DNA from: Algibacter sp. L3A6
GTDB taxonomy: Bacteria > Bacteroidota > Bacteroidia > Flavobacteriales > Flavobacteriaceae
Assembly: GCF_009796825.1 (NCBI RefSeq)
Contig: NZ_CP047030.1
Coordinates: 310,001-374,000 of the forward strand
Length of the DNA: 64,000 nucleotides
Reading direction: 5' to 3'
Shown here piece by piece: positions 9,114 to 16,810 of this stretch (within the stretch, counting starts at the first letter, position 1; each line of letters starts with the position of its first letter). The notes under the pieces were generated by a model that saw only the letters and a program-made list of their open reading frames with translations, was not told where the DNA came from and ran no database searches. A program made the position numbers and the translations under genes.

Positions 9114-10170
9114 TTGTATTGATTAGATGAGACATGCCATAACTTTTTATAGCTTTTGCTTTTAATGGGTTTGTACTCCAATCTTCCCACTCGTTTGTAT
9201 ACGGACTATAACCGCATTTTAAAGGCTTTGAGAAATCGTTATCCGGGTCTTCTTTATAAGCTCTACAATCTGTACAGATATATCTGAATTCGCAGTCTTT
9301 ACAAACCTCTATTTCGTCTTTAGAAACATTCCAGTATTTTTTAAAATCTTTAACCTTTAAAGCTTTTTCAAAAGATGTATTTTCTATATTTCCAAAACTT
9401 TTAGACATACTTGGGCAGTTTTTAATATCCCCATTAACATCGATCGAAATTTTCTTATTTAGACAAGTATTGTGATTTTGAGCTTCTGTAAAAACAGCTA
9501 TTGTAGACACAAAATAGCCTTGATTAACAACACCACAACAGGTATTATTTAGAATTACAGCTTTAGTTTGTTTTATGAAATCGTCTTCATAATCGTTTGG
9601 AGCGCTATGCAATAGAACGCGACCTATTAAAGGAGAATTTAATACTAAAGTTTTAACCTGCTCTACATAATTTTCTTCATTAGAATACTGAGCTATGAAA
9701 TCAACATTTTTAAAGTAGCCTTTAGAACAATACTCTATAATGCCCTCCATTTGCTCTAAGCTTAAAGTAGTGTAAGCTCTAACTTCTAAATATTTACATT
9801 GAACATCTGTAAGATTATTAATTACTTTTTTAATATCATAATCCGATTTTTCATCTAAATCGATTATCGCATTATTAATAACTTCTGATGTATCATATTC
9901 TAAAGGGAAATCTGGAAAACTATCAGGAGAACTTGTATAAAAACCTATACCCTCGTCTATAAAATAGTTTATGTATTCCATAAGCGTTTCTTGGGTCTCT
10001 AGATCTAATTTATTCTTAACCTGAATAAGAGGTGTGTTTTTTAGCTCAATTAGAATATCATATAATTCATTGGGTATAAAAAAAAGTTTATTTTCTTGTA
10101 AATCACTTATCACGGTTCTAGTTGCACCTATAGTTAGCGTACAGTTCGAAAAAATTAAAAAATATTTCAT
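9106..10170 (-). CDS. Grasp-with-spasm system SPASM-domain peptide maturase
   Basis: 354 residues. The C-terminal third carries the SPASM cysteine set (NTCLN...KNCPS...CKDCEFRYICTDCRAY...LKCGY), expected to bind auxiliary Fe-S clusters. The radical-SAM CxxxCxxC motif is absent from the N-terminal and central parts, so this is a degenerate radical-SAM-like protein, as is typical for the SPASM half of 'grasp-with-spasm' RiPP systems. It probably acts with the neighbouring ATP-grasp ligase on the precursor peptides. Its ATG overlaps the preceding small ORF's stop (TAATG). The exact chemistry is not known to me. Confidence 0.85.
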   Translation of the reverse strand: MKYFLIFSNCTLTIGATRTVISDLQENKLFFIPNELYDILIELKNTPLIQVKNKLDLETQETLMEYINYFIDEGIGFYTSSPDSFPDFPLEYDTSEVINNAIIDLDEKSDYDIKKVINNLTDVQCKYLEVRAYTTLSLEQMEGIIEYCSKGYFKNVDFIAQYSNEENYVEQVKTLVLNSPLIGRVLLHSAPNDYEDDFIKQTKAVILNNTCCGVVNQGYFVSTIAVFTEAQNHNTCLNKKISIDVNGDIKNCPSMSKSFGNIENTSFEKALKVKDFKKYWNVSKDEIEVCKDCEFRYICTDCRAYKEDPDNDFSKPLKCGYSPYTNEWEDWSTNPLKAKAIKSYGMSHLINTND

Positions 10171-10376
10171 TAAAAAAAATTAAAGCTTTTACTTATTGGT
10201 TTTGGAGCACTGCCTGTAGGTGTTTTAACAGACTCATAAACCTCCATTTTTATAACTCGATTTGGGCGCCTTGGAACAACTGGTTGAATAGGTGTACCTC
10301 CTCCAATTTCTTTAGCTTCAGAAAGCTGATATAATAAAGACAAATTTTCTACCCCTTGTTTAATGTTTTTTTTCAT
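10170..10376 (-). CDS. 68-residue protein between the two maturases; possible fourth peptide or partner
   Basis: Short ORF overlapping the ATP-grasp gene by 17 bases at its start and the SPASM gene by one base at its end, so it is tightly embedded in the operon. The N-terminus (ENLSLLYQLSEAKEIGGG, residues 10-27) resembles a double-glycine leader of the L-S-x-E-x-I-x-G-G kind. The remaining 41 residues are proline- and basic-rich and end in FNFF. It lacks the MKKL-aromatic leader start shared by the three downstream-processed precursors. It may be a diverged precursor, a leader-binding partner or an adaptor. I do not recognise a family. Confidence 0.7.
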   Translation of the reverse strand: MKKNIKQGVENLSLLYQLSEAKEIGGGTPIQPVVPRRPNRVIKMEVYESVKTPTGSAPKPISKSFNFF

Positions 10377-11274
10377 TTAGTGTTTTTAAGTGTAATGCTA
10401 CTTTTTTTTCTAAAAAGTAATTACAAGGTTCTGATACCATAGAAAATTGCCCAATCGGATTAACTTCCAGAAAATAGATAAGATTATCTTGCCCTAACAT
10501 AAAATCTAGAGAGCCCGTTTCTAAATTTAAGGTTTCCATTAAAAGGTGAATTTTATCTTCAACTTCCTTTGTAAGTTGATATGGTACCTTCCGTAAATCT
10601 TTACTATACTCTCTATGATCTACCTCTGAATTAGGCGTCATTATAGCCATAGAAAAAATTTCCTTATTGAAATAAAATGTTCTAATTTCGAGTGTTTTGG
10701 GTATAAATTTTTGAATAAATGAACTTGGAAATTTAGAAGAAATAACCTCTATATTAGTAATTTCTTTTGTGTAAAACATAGTAAAGCACGCTCTACTCGA
10801 TAAAGGAAATGTATTCCCCAAGCTTTTTGTTATTACTCTACCGTGTTCTTCTTTGAAATTTTGAAGTTGCTTTTTACTATTTATAATTTTATATTCAGGA
10901 ATATTAAATCCCACTGCTTTTGCTTCATCTAAAACAATTAATTTATTAACATCGATAGAACTGGGGTGAGATAGCCAATTTTTAGATTTAAGCAAATACA
11001 TAAAATATTGAGATAGCATTTTATTTTCATCTCTAATATTATCATTTAAAGTAATTATATTTTTTTCATTATCAACAACAGTGGTTTGAGGAAGCCCTTT
11101 AACGAAACCCCATCTCCAAAACCAAACGGTACTCACTTTTTCGATATTTTTAAGATCCCAATTAGAATAATTTTCTGCATGAAGCCTTTTAAAGTCCTGT
11201 TTATAATATGACAACCAATCTATTACACTTTCTGGTGTAGTATCATGTTGGCTATTTGTTAGTAGTAAAACCAT
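10360..11274 (-). CDS. Grasp-with-spasm system ATP-grasp peptide maturase
   Basis: 304 residues from the ATG at 11274. A longer reading to 11292 would start inside a strong hairpin and add MGIFLL, so it was rejected. The N-terminal pre-ATP-grasp region begins LLLTNSQHDTTPESVIDWL, as in microviridin-type ligases. The ATP-grasp core follows, and the C-terminal metal-binding strand FLEVNPIGQF is clear. Enzymes of this class use ATP to join Asp or Glu side chains to Ser, Thr or Lys in a peptide (graspetides). It is the first maturase after the three precursor genes, separated from them by a hairpin at 11281-11316. Confidence 0.9.
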   Translation of the reverse strand: MVLLLTNSQHDTTPESVIDWLSYYKQDFKRLHAENYSNWDLKNIEKVSTVWFWRWGFVKGLPQTTVVDNEKNIITLNDNIRDENKMLSQYFMYLLKSKNWLSHPSSIDVNKLIVLDEAKAVGFNIPEYKIINSKKQLQNFKEEHGRVITKSLGNTFPLSSRACFTMFYTKEITNIEVISSKFPSSFIQKFIPKTLEIRTFYFNKEIFSMAIMTPNSEVDHREYSKDLRKVPYQLTKEVEDKIHLLMETLNLETGSLDFMLGQDNLIYFLEVNPIGQFSMVSEPCNYFLEKKVALHLKTLNEKKH

Positions 11275-11280
11275 AAGTAG

Positions 11281-11316
11281 AAATATGCCCAACCTTGTTA
11301 AGGGTTGAGCATATTT
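11281..11316 (-). terminator. Intercistronic hairpin between precursor 1 and the ATP-grasp gene
   Basis: Arms AAATATGC (11281-11288) and GCATATTT (11309-11316) continue with CAACC/GGTTG, giving a stem of about 13 bp with one mismatch. It ends 7 bases before the ATP-grasp start codon and has no long T-run, so it may be a partial terminator or RNA-processing site that keeps maturase expression below that of the precursors. Confidence 0.6.
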
Positions 11317-11331
11317 AATATTAACTAATTA

Positions 11332-11517
11332 TTAATAAAATGATCCTTGACTAATATCTCCATGAACCAATGATTGAGTATTCCCTGCTGTAGAAGCTCC
11401 TCCAGGATGCTCCCAAACTACCCAACCTGATATTTTTGGAGAAGGATTACCATAAGAACCACCTTGAATTTCTTCTAAATATATTTTGCTGCTTTTAAAA
11501 TCTGATAATTTTTTCAT
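11332..11517 (-). CDS. RiPP precursor peptide 1 (graspetide-like, Gly-Gly leader)
   Basis: 61 residues. Leader residues 1-20 begin MKKLSDFKSSKI and end in EEIQGG, a double-glycine processing site. The predicted core has 41 residues. Core and leader resemble precursor 3: both cores carry PGGxSTxGN followed by a downstream D-I-x-x-G (here GDISQG). Ser/Thr and Asp residues of this block are candidate ester-forming positions for the ATP-grasp ligase. A 38-bp element (11542-11579) lies just upstream and is repeated before precursor 3. Confidence 0.82.
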   Translation of the reverse strand: MKKLSDFKSSKIYLEEIQGGSYGNPSPKISGWVVWEHPGGASTAGNTQSLVHGDISQGSFY

Positions 11518-11541
11518 GTTTTTAGATATTTAATTATTAAA

Positions 11542-11579
11542 CCTACTCTATTCTTATAAGCTTTTCGGCTACCGCTTTT
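11542..11579 (-). repeat. 38-bp precursor-gene leader element, copy 1
   Basis: Upstream of precursor 1, between it and precursor 2. It matches 12069-12106 at 36 of 38 positions. On the coding strand the core reads AAAAGCGGTAGCCGAAAAGC, followed by TTATA and TAGAGTAGG. It sits 25 bases (copy 1) or 21 bases (copy 3) before the ATG, so it could be a shared promoter, operator or 5'-UTR element. Confidence 0.7.
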
Positions 11580-11584
11580 AAGTA

Positions 11585-11734
11585 TTATAATCCTAATTTC
11601 TTTCTTATTTCATCACCTATAGGATCTGGTGTACAATTCCCATTCATTATTCCGTTATCTCCAGTTCCTCCAAAAACGGTTTTTGTTGCTTTAGTTTGCA
11701 ATTGAAAATCACGGTAATCATTTAATTTTTTCAT
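11585..11734 (-). CDS. RiPP precursor peptide 2 (short, Cys-containing core)
   Basis: 49 residues, ATG at 11734 to TAA at 11585. The leader begins MKKLNDYRDFQLQ, like the two sister precursors, and a GG occurs at residues 22-23 (TKTVFGG). The predicted core is 26 residues and contains NGIMNGNCTPDPIGDEIR. This core differs from precursors 1 and 3: it lacks PGGxSTxGN and has one Cys. Related leaders with unrelated cores are the hallmark of RiPP precursors that share one enzyme set. Because it is short it is easily missed in annotation. Confidence 0.75.
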   Translation of the reverse strand: MKKLNDYRDFQLQTKATKTVFGGTGDNGIMNGNCTPDPIGDEIRKKLGL

Positions 11735-11791
11735 CTTAAATTGTTTTACTTTATATATTCTCTATTTCTTATAGACCTATGCTTCTTAAAT

Positions 11792-11827
11792 AAAGACACC
11801 CAAACCTCTAAAGATTAGAGTGTCTTT
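11792..11827 (-). terminator. Hairpin between precursor 3 and precursor 2
   Basis: AAAGACA (11792-11798) pairs with TGTCTTT (11821-11827), and inside it CTCTAA (11806-11811) pairs with TTAGAG (11815-11820). On the transcript the stem begins 9 bases after the precursor 3 stop and is followed by TATTTAAG. It is likely an attenuator or processing hairpin that sets expression of downstream genes. Confidence 0.55.
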
Positions 11828-11835
11828 GATTAGTT

Positions 11836-12048
11836 TTAATTAACCCATCGTGGTTTAAATGTGTAATTTAATTCTAGATCAGTGTAACTATGTACTCCAT
11901 TAATATCAGAAGTAAAAGCTGACACGTGGTTCCCTGGAGTAGAATCTCCTCCTGGATATGCGTTTATAGCTTGAACAGAAAACGTAGTTCCACCATTAAC
12001 ATTTTTCAACTCTACTTTGCTGTCTTTAAAATTTGATAATTTTTTCAT
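11836..12048 (-). CDS. RiPP precursor peptide 3 (graspetide-like, Gly-Gly leader)
   Basis: 70 residues and first gene of the operon. Leader 1-20 begins MKKLSNFKDSKVELK and ends NVNGG. The predicted 50-residue core contains YPGGDSTPGN and then SDINGV, aligned with the PGGASTAGN ... GDISQG block of precursor 1. It also has a tail rich in Tyr, Phe and Asp/Glu. It is divergent from the sigma-factor gene, with 240 bases between the two start codons. The 38-bp element at 12069-12106 lies 20 bases upstream of its ATG. Confidence 0.82.
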   Translation of the reverse strand: MKKLSNFKDSKVELKNVNGGTTFSVQAINAYPGGDSTPGNHVSAFTSDINGVHSYTDLELNYTFKPRWVN

Positions 12049-12068
12049 TTTAAAAATTTATTTAAACA

Positions 12069-12106
12069 CCTACTCTATTTGTATAAGCTTTTCGGCTACC
12101 GCTTTT
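12069..12106 (-). repeat. 38-bp precursor-gene leader element, copy 2
   Basis: Upstream of precursor 3, in the intergenic space shared with the divergent sigma-factor gene. It differs from the 11542-11579 copy at two positions only. The rest of the 12049-12288 gap holds a weak CTTATT-AAA-AATAAG hairpin (12137 to about 12151) and no further gene that I can support. Confidence 0.7.
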
Positions 12107-12288
12107 TTTGAGAAACCATTTTTACAACACAACGCCCTTATTAAAAATAAGAAAAGGCTATTACCATGGCTTCCCACGTATATGATGTAGATTAAAAAAA
12201 TAATAACAAGTTTTTTTTATTTCCCCTCAGAACTGAAAGAAATTCAGAAAGGCAGATATCTTTATTTTTAGTATCATTGTGGTTCCCT

Positions 12289-12891
12289 ATGACAGAAATT
12301 AATATCAAAAAAATAATTGATAGCGCCGTTAATGGAAATGAATTTCCTTTTAATAGATTTTTTGAAGATACTTTCAAAAAACTATTACCCAAACTAACCG
12401 CTCTCACGAACTCAAGAGACGATGCGCAAGACGTTTTTATAACATCTATGCATAAATTTTGGGAACGCTTTGTTATTAAACAAGAAGAACTACCTCTTAA
12501 TAGTATAGCCTATATTTATATGATGTGCCGAAACGCATGGCTACATAAAAAAAGACAGCCATGGAACTCTGTTATTTTAGTAGATAATAATGCACACAAC
12601 CTCAATAAAGCTAAGAATGATATTTTGGTAACAGAGCAGGAAAAAATAGATTTAGAAAACGATATTTCACTAAAGCACAAGGCCTTATCTATTGCCATTA
12701 ATGTGTTATGTGATAAATGCAAAAAACTTATTGAGGCAGAGCTCGATAACAATATAAAATTAAAAGATTTACAACAAGAAATGGGGTATAATAATTACCA
12801 AGCTTTAGTACAAGCAAAATATAATTGTAAAAAAAGACTAGTTAAAAAAGTTACTGAAGCTTTAATTAACTTGAAAAAAAATAATTCTTAA
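12289..12891 (+). CDS. ECF-like sigma-70 family RNA polymerase sigma factor
   Basis: 200 residues from the ATG at 12289 (MTEINIKK); an upstream in-frame TTG at 12277 is less likely. A region-2-like stretch is visible around residues 25-60 (SRDDAQDVFITSMHKFWERF). The C-terminal half (residues 130-190) has a helix-turn-helix-like pattern (LKDLQQEMGYNNYQALVQAK) in the region-4 position, though it is diverged. It is followed after 2 bases by a membrane-anchored protein of anti-sigma type and then a TPR-CHAT protein. The target genes are not shown; the divergent RiPP operon is a candidate. Confidence 0.75.
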   Translation: MTEINIKKIIDSAVNGNEFPFNRFFEDTFKKLLPKLTALTNSRDDAQDVFITSMHKFWERFVIKQEELPLNSIAYIYMMCRNAWLHKKRQPWNSVILVDNNAHNLNKAKNDILVTEQEKIDLENDISLKHKALSIAINVLCDKCKKLIEAELDNNIKLKDLQQEMGYNNYQALVQAKYNCKKRLVKKVTEALINLKKNNS

Positions 12892-12893
12892 TA

Positions 12894-13634
12894 ATGATTC
12901 CAGAAAAAGATTTAGACTTAATTACACGTTTTTTCGACTTAGACCTTTCTTATGAAGAATTAAAGGAATTTGAAAAAAGAATATTGCTCGACATAAAATT
13001 TCGCGAAAGATGCGAAGCTTATAAGGCAGCCAACGATATAGTAAACACGACTTATCCAGATAAAGATAAACAGACAAGAACAGAAAAATGGAAGCCCCTA
13101 TTGAACGATAAGGAAACAACAATAGCGACAAAAAAAACACCATGGAAATGGATTGCTGCTATTGCGGCAGGTTTTGTTATAACATTTTTTATTTGGCAAC
13201 TTAATTCCACATTTCAAGAACCAGACTTAAATAAATTAATTGCTAGTTCTTGGAATAAAAAAATTGGTTTGAATTTTAATACCATTCGTAGTACTAAAAA
13301 AGACTCTTTAAAAAGCCTCGTTAGCAGTGCTTATAGCTCTTATAGCGACATGAATTACCAATCTACCATTAACTTACTTAGTGATTATAAAGCGGATACT
13401 ATTTATTATGAAGATGTTTTACTGCTTAGAGCCTTATCTTTCTATAAAAAAGAGGATTCGGATACTGCTTTAAAAACATTAGACACGCTTTCTAAATACC
13501 CTACAGGTAAAAAATCTAAAGTAGCAAATTGGTATAAAGGCCTTATTTATCTTGAACAAGGCGATATAGAAACTGCCGAAAAATTTGTAGAATTACCTAG
13601 AAACAAAACTGAAGAATTGAAACTAAGAGAGTGA
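12894..13634 (+). CDS. Single-pass membrane protein, probable anti-sigma factor with TPR-like C-terminus
   Basis: 246 residues. The N-terminal cytosolic part (MIPEKDLDLITRFFDLDLS) resembles the start of Bacteroidota anti-sigma proteins, in which a short acidic helical region precedes the membrane. One transmembrane segment lies around residues 83-104 (WKWIAAIAAGFVITFFIWQL). The C-terminal part is helical with TPR-like repeats (Y-x-x-D-V-L-L-L-R-A-L-S; W-Y-K-G-L-I-Y-L-E-Q-G-D). It follows the sigma gene by 2 bases. Function by context: it holds the sigma factor at the membrane and links to the TPR-CHAT protein next to it. Confidence 0.65.
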   Translation: MIPEKDLDLITRFFDLDLSYEELKEFEKRILLDIKFRERCEAYKAANDIVNTTYPDKDKQTRTEKWKPLLNDKETTIATKKTPWKWIAAIAAGFVITFFIWQLNSTFQEPDLNKLIASSWNKKIGLNFNTIRSTKKDSLKSLVSSAYSSYSDMNYQSTINLLSDYKADTIYYEDVLLLRALSFYKKEDSDTALKTLDTLSKYPTGKKSKVANWYKGLIYLEQGDIETAEKFVELPRNKTEELKLRE

Positions 13635-13687
13635 AAAGTAAAAATATCTAGTAACAAATATTTTTAACGTTTTCAATACTCAAGATA

Positions 13688-16600
13688 ATGAATAAACATC
13701 TATTTTTCTTTTGGATCTTAGTTAGTTTTCTTTTTACACCTAGTTTGCATGCTCAAAAAAAAGCTGACACTTTAGCTGCTTCTATAAATTACAAAACAGC
13801 AGATTCACTCTTAAAAAAAAGAGATTTTAATACATCTGTTTTTTTATTTAATGAAGCTCTTAACGTATATGAAAAAACAGGTGCTTTCAAAAAAACAGCA
13901 GATTGCTATTATAAATTAGGCAATTGCTACGAGGAATCTTTAGATTATAATAAGGCAAAAAAATTTTACGAGAAAAGTTTAAAGCTTAAAAAGGAAAAAC
14001 TATCAACAAACCATGAGAGTATCTCGATATCGCTTTCGGGTTTAGGACGTTTAAATTTTATTCAGTCTAACTACAAAACGGCTTTAAGTTTTTTTGAAGA
14101 AGCCTTAACGGTTTCTTTGAAGGCACATAAAGAGACCGATGAAGTTATAGGAAATAGGTACAATAATATAGGCCTCTGTTATTATAATTTAGGAGACTTA
14201 CACACTTCATTAAAATACCTAGAGAAAAGCTTAAATATTGATATAAAATCATTAGAAAAAAACCATATAAATATTGGCTTTAGCTATATAAACATCGGAC
14301 TTATTTATTTTGATCTTATGCAAGATGATAAGGCTATGATGTATTACCAAAAATCTTTACCCTATTTTGTTAAAAATGATTATTATAAAGGGATTTTAGG
14401 TGTTTACAACAATACCGGAAATATACTAAAATCTCAAGGAGAATTAAATAAGGCTCTAAATTACTACCAAAAAAGCTTAGCAATAACTCTTGAGCATTTT
14501 AAAGAAGAGGTTTCTTTACTGTCATTAATTTACATGAATATTGGCAATACTTACGGCATGTTGGGAGCCTATGATGACGCTCTAATATATTTAAACAAAT
14601 CTTTGGAGTATTACAAAACCACTTTAGATAAAAACCAAGATAAAATAGCAAAACTGTATGACAATATTGGTTCTCTATATTCTTCTAAAGGAGAATATAA
14701 TACAGCTCTAAAATATTCTAAAAAAGGATTAACTATTCAAGAAAAACTAGGTAATCATCTTGAAACAGCATATTCACTAAAGCTATTAGGAGAACTCAAA
14801 TATAAATATGAGTTTTATAATGAAGCTTTAAATTATAATCAAAAAGGACTAAAATTAACTCAAAAAATATATGGAGCTACGCATTTACTAGCTTCAAATT
14901 TCCACTACAATATGGGTATTACCCATTATAAAAAAGAAAACTACAAAATTGCCTTAAAATATTTAGATAGCGCTCTTGTTTCCAACTCTAAAAATGCAGA
15001 TGCGAATAATAGCGCGACCTTTAATCCTAATAATTATTTTGATCACCAATTATTATTAAAAACGACACATAAAAAGGCACAGACATTAGAACTTCAATCT
15101 ATCCAAACTAAGGATAACGAGCTGCTAGAACAAAGTGCAACACTATATTATCAAGCGGATTATATTATAGATTATATCCGTGAATCAATAAATAATCATC
15201 AAGATAAATTAGTGTTAGCAGAACAAGCAAAAGCAATTTATGCAGATGCTATTGCTGCACATGTATTACAGTATAAAAATACAACAGAAAAAAAACATCT
15301 AATAAACGCATGGCACTTTACCGAAAAAAGCAGATCTAATACTTTAAAAGATTTACTCAATGATATTAATGCTAAAAACTTCTCAAACCTACCAAGTGAA
15401 CTCTTGGATTTTGAAAAAAGTATCAAATCAGATATAGCCTACTATCAATCACAAATTGTTGCAGAACAATCTGAAAACATTTTAGATACAGATAAAATTA
15501 AGAGCTTTGAAAACGAATTATTTACTATTAATCAAAAGAAAGATTCTTTAATAAAAGTACTTAAAAAGGACTATCCCAAATATTATCAATTAAAGCATAA
15601 AACAGAGTCCTTTTCTGTTAAGGATATTCAAGATAAAATAAATAATAAAACGACGGTATTAGAGTTTTTCTCTACTGAAAGTAAAATCTACGCCTTTACA
15701 ATTTCAAAAAATGATATTTCAATAAAAGAATTAACAATTTCTGAATTAGATAAAAAAATTGAACGCTTTAATGCATCAATAACTTCCGAAAATCTAAATG
15801 CTTATAAAAAAATAGCATCAATTTTATATCAAGAACTTATTAAACCCCTAGATGAAAAACTGATAGGTGATGAATTAATAATTATCCCAGATGATATATT
15901 ATGGTATTTAAATTTTGATTTATTACTCACGAATAACAACAATAAAAATAGCAGAGAACTGCCATATTTACTGAAAAAGTATGCCATCTCTTATTCCAAT
16001 TCAGCAGATTTATTATTCAATCCTATTGTAAAAAACACTTCAGAATCTAAAACCTTAAAAGAGTGTCTCGCCTTTTCATATTCAAACGTACCAAGTACTA
16101 AAAAACCGAATAAAAATAGCGTTTCTCCTGCTAATGATATTAAAGAAGATTTACCTGGTGCGAGAAAAGAAATTGACATGATATCTAAAATTATAGATGG
16201 TCAATATTATTATGGAGTTAACGCCGTAGAATCTACCTTTAAACAAAATGTAGAAAAATATAACATTCTACATTTAGCCTTACATGGAGAGGTTGATAAT
16301 GAAAATCCAGAAAACTCAAAATTGTTCTTCACAAAAAGCAAAGACACCATAGAGGATGACATTTTATACAATCATGAACTTTTTGCTTTAAATATTCCCG
16401 CAAATCTTGTTGTATTAAGTGCTTGTAATACTGGTATAGGTGAAATTGCTAACGGGGAAGGTATAATGAGTTTAGGAAACGCTTTTCAATACGCAGGAGC
16501 CAAAAGCTTACTATTAAGCAAATGGGAAGTACATGACAAAAGCACTCCCGAATTAATGAAATGTTTTTATTCAAACCTAAAAAAAGGCATGAATAAACCC

Positions 16601-16810
16601 AAAGCACTCCAACAAGCTAAATTAAAATACCTGGCTAATACAGAAGCATTTTACACCAACCCATTTTATTGGGGAAGTTTTTATATTATAGGGAATACAG
16701 ATGCTATAAGTTTTAAAAACAATTCAAATAACACCTATTATTGGATTATTGGAGCTCTTTTTCTCTTATCTATAGTATACTTATTTAAAAAATATAAGTT
16801 TAAAAATTAA
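13688..16810 (+). CDS. Exported TPR-CHAT domain protein (putative caspase-like protease)
   Basis: 1040 residues. A signal peptide (FFFWILVSFLFTPSLHAQ) is followed by about ten tetratricopeptide repeats up to residue ~460, a helical linker, and a CHAT domain at roughly 690-1005. The caspase-like dyad is visible: His866 in LHLALHGEVDN and Cys913 in VVLSACNTGIGE. The C-terminus has a transmembrane helix (WIIGALFLLSIVYLF) and a basic tail. CHAT proteins cleave proteins in several bacterial signalling and immune systems; the substrate here is unknown. It is third in the sigma/anti-sigma operon. Its stop overlaps the stop of the convergent alginate lyase gene by a few bases. Confidence 0.85.
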   Translation: MNKHLFFFWILVSFLFTPSLHAQKKADTLAASINYKTADSLLKKRDFNTSVFLFNEALNVYEKTGAFKKTADCYYKLGNCYEESLDYNKAKKFYEKSLKLKKEKLSTNHESISISLSGLGRLNFIQSNYKTALSFFEEALTVSLKAHKETDEVIGNRYNNIGLCYYNLGDLHTSLKYLEKSLNIDIKSLEKNHINIGFSYINIGLIYFDLMQDDKAMMYYQKSLPYFVKNDYYKGILGVYNNTGNILKSQGELNKALNYYQKSLAITLEHFKEEVSLLSLIYMNIGNTYGMLGAYDDALIYLNKSLEYYKTTLDKNQDKIAKLYDNIGSLYSSKGEYNTALKYSKKGLTIQEKLGNHLETAYSLKLLGELKYKYEFYNEALNYNQKGLKLTQKIYGATHLLASNFHYNMGITHYKKENYKIALKYLDSALVSNSKNADANNSATFNPNNYFDHQLLLKTTHKKAQTLELQSIQTKDNELLEQSATLYYQADYIIDYIRESINNHQDKLVLAEQAKAIYADAIAAHVLQYKNTTEKKHLINAWHFTEKSRSNTLKDLLNDINAKNFSNLPSELLDFEKSIKSDIAYYQSQIVAEQSENILDTDKIKSFENELFTINQKKDSLIKVLKKDYPKYYQLKHKTESFSVKDIQDKINNKTTVLEFFSTESKIYAFTISKNDISIKELTISELDKKIERFNASITSENLNAYKKIASILYQELIKPLDEKLIGDELIIIPDDILWYLNFDLLLTNNNNKNSRELPYLLKKYAISYSNSADLLFNPIVKNTSESKTLKECLAFSYSNVPSTKKPNKNSVSPANDIKEDLPGARKEIDMISKIIDGQYYYGVNAVESTFKQNVEKYNILHLALHGEVDNENPENSKLFFTKSKDTIEDDILYNHELFALNIPANLVVLSACNTGIGEIANGEGIMSLGNAFQYAGAKSLLLSKWEVHDKSTPELMKCFYSNLKKGMNKPKALQQAKLKYLANTEAFYTNPFYWGSFYIIGNTDAISFKNNSNNTYYWIIGALFLLSIVYLFKKYKFKN

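Noticed and set aside
10360..11292. Longer start for the ATP-grasp gene at 11292
   Set aside because: It lies within the 11281-11316 hairpin and adds a short hydrophobic stretch not expected in the family. The ATG at 11274 is a better start.
12272..12279. TATCATTG before the sigma gene as a promoter -7 element
   Set aside because: It differs from TAnnTTTG at a key T, has no matching upstream TTG at the right distance and would leave almost no leader, so I did not list it as a promoter.
13800..15000. Periodic repetition in the TPR-CHAT gene that could be mistaken for DNA repeats or a CRISPR array
   Set aside because: The period follows 34-42 residue TPR units at protein level; there are no identical DNA repeats with unique spacers.
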